The notes beneath the pieces were generated by a model that saw only the letters and a program-made list of their open reading frames with translations, ran no database searches and was not told the origin of the DNA. The position numbers were made by a program, and so were the translations under genes. Positions 60,070 through 64,000 of a DNA stretch of 64,000 bases are shown piece after piece. The stretch is taken from assembly GCF_009727055.1 (NCBI RefSeq), contig NC_052349.1:91933244-91997243 (forward strand), read 5' to 3'. Numbering within the stretch: the first letter of the stretch is position 1; every line of letters begins with the position of its first letter. This DNA is from Benincasa hispida (lineage: Eukaryota; Streptophyta; Magnoliopsida; Cucurbitales; Cucurbitaceae).

Positions 60070-61704
60070 ATGACTAATAATAACGAGGCACCCGAAGGGA
60101 ATCAAAGGGAAAATTGGCCAGCACAAGATTCCATATTTCTTGCTTCTGACCGCAACGTCCCAATGAGAGACTATGCGGTGCCGGATTTCTATAACTTCTC
60201 ACCAGGAATCTCAAGGCCAACGGTTGAGGAGAATGTAAGCTTTGAAATAAGATCGATTATGCTGCAGATGATTCAGAATGTGGGTCAATTTGGGGGATTA
60301 CAAGGAGAAGACCCATATGCGCATTTGACGAATTTTGTAGACATGTGCAGTGCATTCTCCATGCCTGGTGTGACTCAAGAAGGACTTAGGTTATATCTTT
60401 TCTCGTACACACTGCGGGACGAAGCAAAGAGGTGGGCTCAGTCGTTAGAGCCAGATGAGATTAACGCGTGGGAACAATTGGTTGACAGGTTCATGAACAG
60501 ATTCTTTCCTCCAGTCGTCAATGCAAGGAGACGGAGGGATGTGTTGAATTTTGAGCAAGAGGGTTATGAAACTTTGAGCACCGCCTGGGTGTGTTTCAAA
60601 TAATTAGTGAAAAGTTGTCTGCATATCGGGATTCCCGATAGCATTCTGATGGAGACATTTTACAATGGCTTGAATCAAGCAGCGCAAGCAGTTGTCGATG
60701 CCTCCGCAATAGGAGGATTAGTGGACAAATCATATATAGAAGCCAAGAGGATATTAGATCGCATTTTGCGACATTCTGATGAATGGATTAATACTGGGTT
60801 TGAGGAAAGTGGTTTGAAGCAAGAAAGAGTAGAAAGTGCCAATGTGTCAACTAATACAATGAGCAAACTGGTAGATCAAATGACCACGATGACCGCACTC
60901 CTTCAGACGATGGCTAATCAATAGAAAAATATCTCTCAAGGTTCAGCGCAAGTTAATGCGTTGACCCACGTTGCCGCAATGAATTGCGTTCAATGTGAGG
61001 AGGGACATCCAGCAGAAGTCTGCCCATGGAATCAACAGGCCATATGTTTTGTCTATAATGAGTCATTTGGCAACAACTATAACCCTGGTTGGTGGGATCA
61101 CCCAACTATAAGTTGGGACGGGAATCACAATCAGGGGAGCCATAGTTTCCATTAGAATAGTTATCAAGGGGATCGAGGCAACCCTTCGATCTTCATTAAT
61201 CCAGACTGTAGTCCAGGTAACTCTCAAAGTATACCACCCTATGACCAACCGGTCTTATATGATACCTCTTATAGTACCTCGCCTCTGAAGACTTCATTGA
61301 AGCATTATATCGAAAAGAGCGAGGCAATTAGACAATCGCACGCTGACTCCCTTAGAGGGTTGGAAGAACAGATTGAACGACTTGTAATTGAGTTGAAAAA
61401 TAAAGCACCTGGTATGCTGCCTTGTATTTTAGGAGCATCGGGGCCACGAGGTAAAGAGCAATGTCATGCAGTGACATTGAGGAGTGGTAAAACAACACAT
61501 CCTATGCCTCCAATACCAGATACAACAACAAGACCAGTAGATCTAACTGTCGATGATGACCAATCAATCAATAGTGGAAAAATTATCAGTTCAGAAGTAA
61601 ATACACCTATAAGAGAGGAAACTCCTCAAGACTTGAATTCTGAATCAACACAACCTTTAGAACGAAACACAGCAAGAACAGGACCTCAAAAACTAGCCAA
61701 CTAA
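60070..61704 (+). pseudogene. Athila/Tat-type gag with linker, four in-frame stops
   Basis: One continuous frame interrupted by stops at 60,601, 60,922, 61,153 and 61,702. The retrotransposon gag domain runs from about codon 50 (RPTVEENVSFEIR, FGGLQGEDPYAHLTNF, LFSYTLRDEAKRW, FFPP) through HIGIPDSILMETFYNGL and the A/G block. A zinc knuckle CVQCEEGHPAEVC (C-x2-C-x3-H-x4-C) lies near 60,985-61,025. The linker then reads EEQIERLV and EQCHAVTLRSGK, a hallmark of Athila/Tat gag-pol. The frame is intact apart from the stops, several of which are TAG where Gln is expected. Non-functional. Confidence 0.92.
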
Positions 61705-61744
61705 ACAAGATTTAAGGCGGGATCCTCTACCTTTCCCATCCAGG

Positions 61745-64000
61745 CTGAAGAACAAAGATGATAGCAAGTAATTCCAGAGGTTCCTGGATGTTCTCCGATA
61801 GCTACACATCAATATTCCCTTAATAGAAGCTTTGGAACAGGTGCCGAGCTATGTAAAATTTCTCAAGGATATTCTTGCTAATAAAAGAAAGATCGGGGAA
61901 AATGAAACAGTTGCGCTAACATATAAATGTAGTGTACTGTTTCAAAACAATATCCCCACCAAAATGAAGGACCCTTGGAGTTTTACATTGCCCTACTCAA
62001 TAGAAGGGAAGAAGGTCGGGAACGCGCTGTGCGATTTAGGGGCGAGCATAAATCTAATGCCTTTATCGATCTTTAAGAAATTGGATATCTGCAACGCAAG
62101 ACCAACCACGATCACACTATAGTTGGCTGATAGATCTATAACACATCTTGAGGGCAAGATAGAGGATGTACTCGTGCAAGTGGACAAGTTCATCTTCTCG
62201 ACGGACTTTGTCATATTGGATTACAAAGCTGATACAGAAGTACCTATCATCTTAGGTCGCCCATTTCTCGCAATTGGCGAGCGCTGATCGATGTGCAAAA
62301 AGGAGAACTCACCATCAGAGTTGATGATCAGGAAGTGAAGTTCAACGTTTTCAATGCGTTGAAATACCCAAGTGATATTGAGAATTGCCAATATATTAAG
62401 GAATTATGGGAAGAACCGTGGCACGAGCTCTTGGAAGAATTGGAGGTAGAAGAATTTGGAATCGGCGCAATATGGGAGGAGGGCTGCGCCACAATTCAAG
62501 TTGAATCAAATTTTGAACCACTCAAATTATCTGAACGAACTTCACAACGCACCAAGCCATCTTTAGAGGAACCACTCGTGCTAGAGTTGAAGTCGTTGCC
62601 CGTGCACCTTAAGTATGCTTACTTAGGTACCAACACGTTACTGGTTATCATTTCTGCCTTGTTGAGTAAGGAGAAAGAAGACACACTTATACAAATCCTG
62701 AGAAATAACGCAAAGACTTTAGGATGGACCTTGGCAGACATTTAAGGAATCAGTCCCTTGTACTGCATGCACAAGATTCGTCGGGAAGAAGGAAAGACAT
62801 GATTGATAGAAAGGCAACGACGCTTGAACCCTGCTATGATGAAAGTAGTGAAGTGGCTAGACGCAGGACTCATCTACCCGATATCTGACAGCTGAGTGAG
62901 CCTAGTGCAGTGTGTTCTGAAGAAAAGGGGGATGACAATCGTCACTAATGACATGAATGAATTAATTCCCACAAGAATGACTACGGGGTGGAGAATCTGT
63001 ATGGATTATCGCAAGTTAAATTTGGCCACTAAAAAGGACCACTTTCCACTCTCATTCATTGATCAAATGTTAGACAGACTTGCTGGGAATGAATTCTTCT
63101 GTTTTCTTGACGGCTATTCAGGGTACAACCAAATAGCAATTGCGGCGGAGGATCAAGACAAGACAACCTTCACGTGCCCATTTGGTATGTTTGCATTCCG
63201 ACACATGCCATTTGGACTCTACAATGCGCCGGTACTTTCCAATGCTGTATGANCAAGACAACCTTCACGTGCCCATTTGGTATGTTTGCATTCCGACACA
63301 TGCCATTTGGACTCTACAATGCGCCGGTACTTTCCAATGCTGTATGATGGCAATCATTTCAGATTACTTGGAGGAGTCAGTCGAGGTATTCATGGATGAT
63401 TTTTCAATTTTCGACAATAATTATGACTCTTGTTTAGCTAACCTTGAGAAAGTTTTGAAGAGATGTGTGGCAATGAATCTTGTTCTGAACTGGGAAAAAT
63501 TCCACTTTATGGTTGAAGAAGGAATTGTTCTGGGTCATAAAATCTTAAAGGCAGGATTGGAAGTCCATCAGGCAAAAATCGACACAATTTCCAAGCTACC
63601 TCCACCAGTAAACTTGAAAACACTTAGGAGCTTTTTGGAACACGCGGGGTTTTATAGAAGATTTATTCGCAACATATCCTAGATTGCAAAGCCCCTAAGT
63701 GCGCTCCTGGAAGCTGACTGTGAATATAATTTTGATGATGCGTGCACAGAAGCATTCAACACATTGAAAGATGCGCTTATCACCGTGCCCATGGTTGCAC
63801 CAGACTGGACGCAACTGTTTACGTTGATGTGCGATGCTAGCGGATGTGCTGTGGGCGTAATATTAAGTTAGCACAAGGAAAAGGTATTGCATCCTATTTA
63901 TTATGCGAGTAAAACATTGAATGATGCGCAGGAGAACTATACAACCACAGAGAAGGAAATGCTCATAGTGGTATTTGCACTGGAGAAATTCCGACATTAC
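61745..64000 (+). pseudogene. Athila/Tat-type pol: protease, RT, start of RNase H (runs off the window)
   Basis: Begins after a frameshift at about 61,705-61,730 (FPSRLKNKDDSK). Aspartic protease at about 61,830-62,290 has ALCDLGASINLMPLS and ILGRPFLA. Linker at 62,293-62,745. RT from about 62,800: LDAGLIYPISDS, CMDYRKLN, FFCFLDGYSGYNQIAIA, FGMFAFRHMPFGL, and catalytic FMDDFSIF at about 63,390. Then EHAGFYRRFIRNIS and RNase H with LMCDASGCAVGV (63,828) and KTLNDAQENYTTTEKE. At least seven stops and two or more indels, plus the assembly duplication at 63,159-63,347. Integrase and the 3' LTR lie beyond 64,000. Confidence 0.92.
63159..63347 (+). repeat. 94-bp exact duplication around a single N (assembly join)
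   Basis: 63,159-63,252 and 63,254-63,347 are identical, separated by one N at 63,253, inside the RT domain (FTCPFGMFAFRHMPFGL repeated). The inverted copy at about 44,840-44,930 has this stretch only once. It is an unmerged contig overlap, not a real duplication. Confidence 0.93.

Overview
The window is nuclear DNA of a flowering plant. It is AT-rich and intron-scale, it carries an EAR-motif C2H2 zinc-finger gene of a plant-specific type, and it is packed with plant Ty1/copia, Ty3/gypsy, LINE, TRIM and MITE sequences. A eudicot is clear. A cucurbit is my weak impression from the repeat families and is not proven.

Genic part (1-11,000). The 3'-terminal exon of an unrecognised coiled-coil gene ends at 3,220, behind intron-like DNA that holds a 370-bp-offset tandem duplication. 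A hAT-type MITE with a perfect 8-bp target duplication lies at 5,324-5,694. The only complete host gene is an intronless single-C2H2 zinc-finger repressor on the minus strand (6,417-7,232), with a TATA box and a (CT)n leader. AT-rich spacer follows.

Repeat part (11,000-38,911). There is a LINE remnant, TRIM fragments with a 5S-rRNA-like internal promoter (Cassandra type), and a minus-strand copia relic (15,956-22,957). The protease and integrase of that relic are replaced by part of a non-coding LTR element, here called family R. A nearly complete 5.9-kb copia (23,196-29,098, TSD ATGGC) has jumped into the gag start codon of a third copia. Further on are two MITEs, a solo LTR, a 5'-truncated LINE with zinc-binding and RNase H domains, and a decayed gypsy element.

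Nested gypsy part (38,912-64,000). The gypsy pol gene is cut at 38,911 by an Athila-like LTR and resumes at 54,362 after the same 5-bp target duplication (GCTTG). Its RNase H domain is then cut by a second copy of family R, which is itself cut by an Athila/Tat-type gypsy (57,955 to the window end) whose gag-pol is full of stops.

Assembly quality matters here. Two 38-bp Nextera mate-pair junction adapters are embedded at 18.6-18.9 kb. A 25-N gap at 54,058 is flanked by arms of about 9.4 kb in inverted orientation. The 40.75-54.06 kb block is an error-rich direct-plus-inverted copy of neighbouring sequence, probably gap filling with an uncorrected chimeric long read. A 94-bp duplication around a single N lies at 63,159-63,347. 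Anything between 40.7 and 54.1 kb should not be read as real genome structure.

The most novel biological signal is family R. It has long LTRs, a methionyl-tRNA primer site and no recognisable ORF, but it carries two kinds of ordered motif array: 22-23-bp repeats around CGATCG, and six TATAA-N3-TTATA dyads spaced about 60 bp. Both arrays are kept in two diverged copies.
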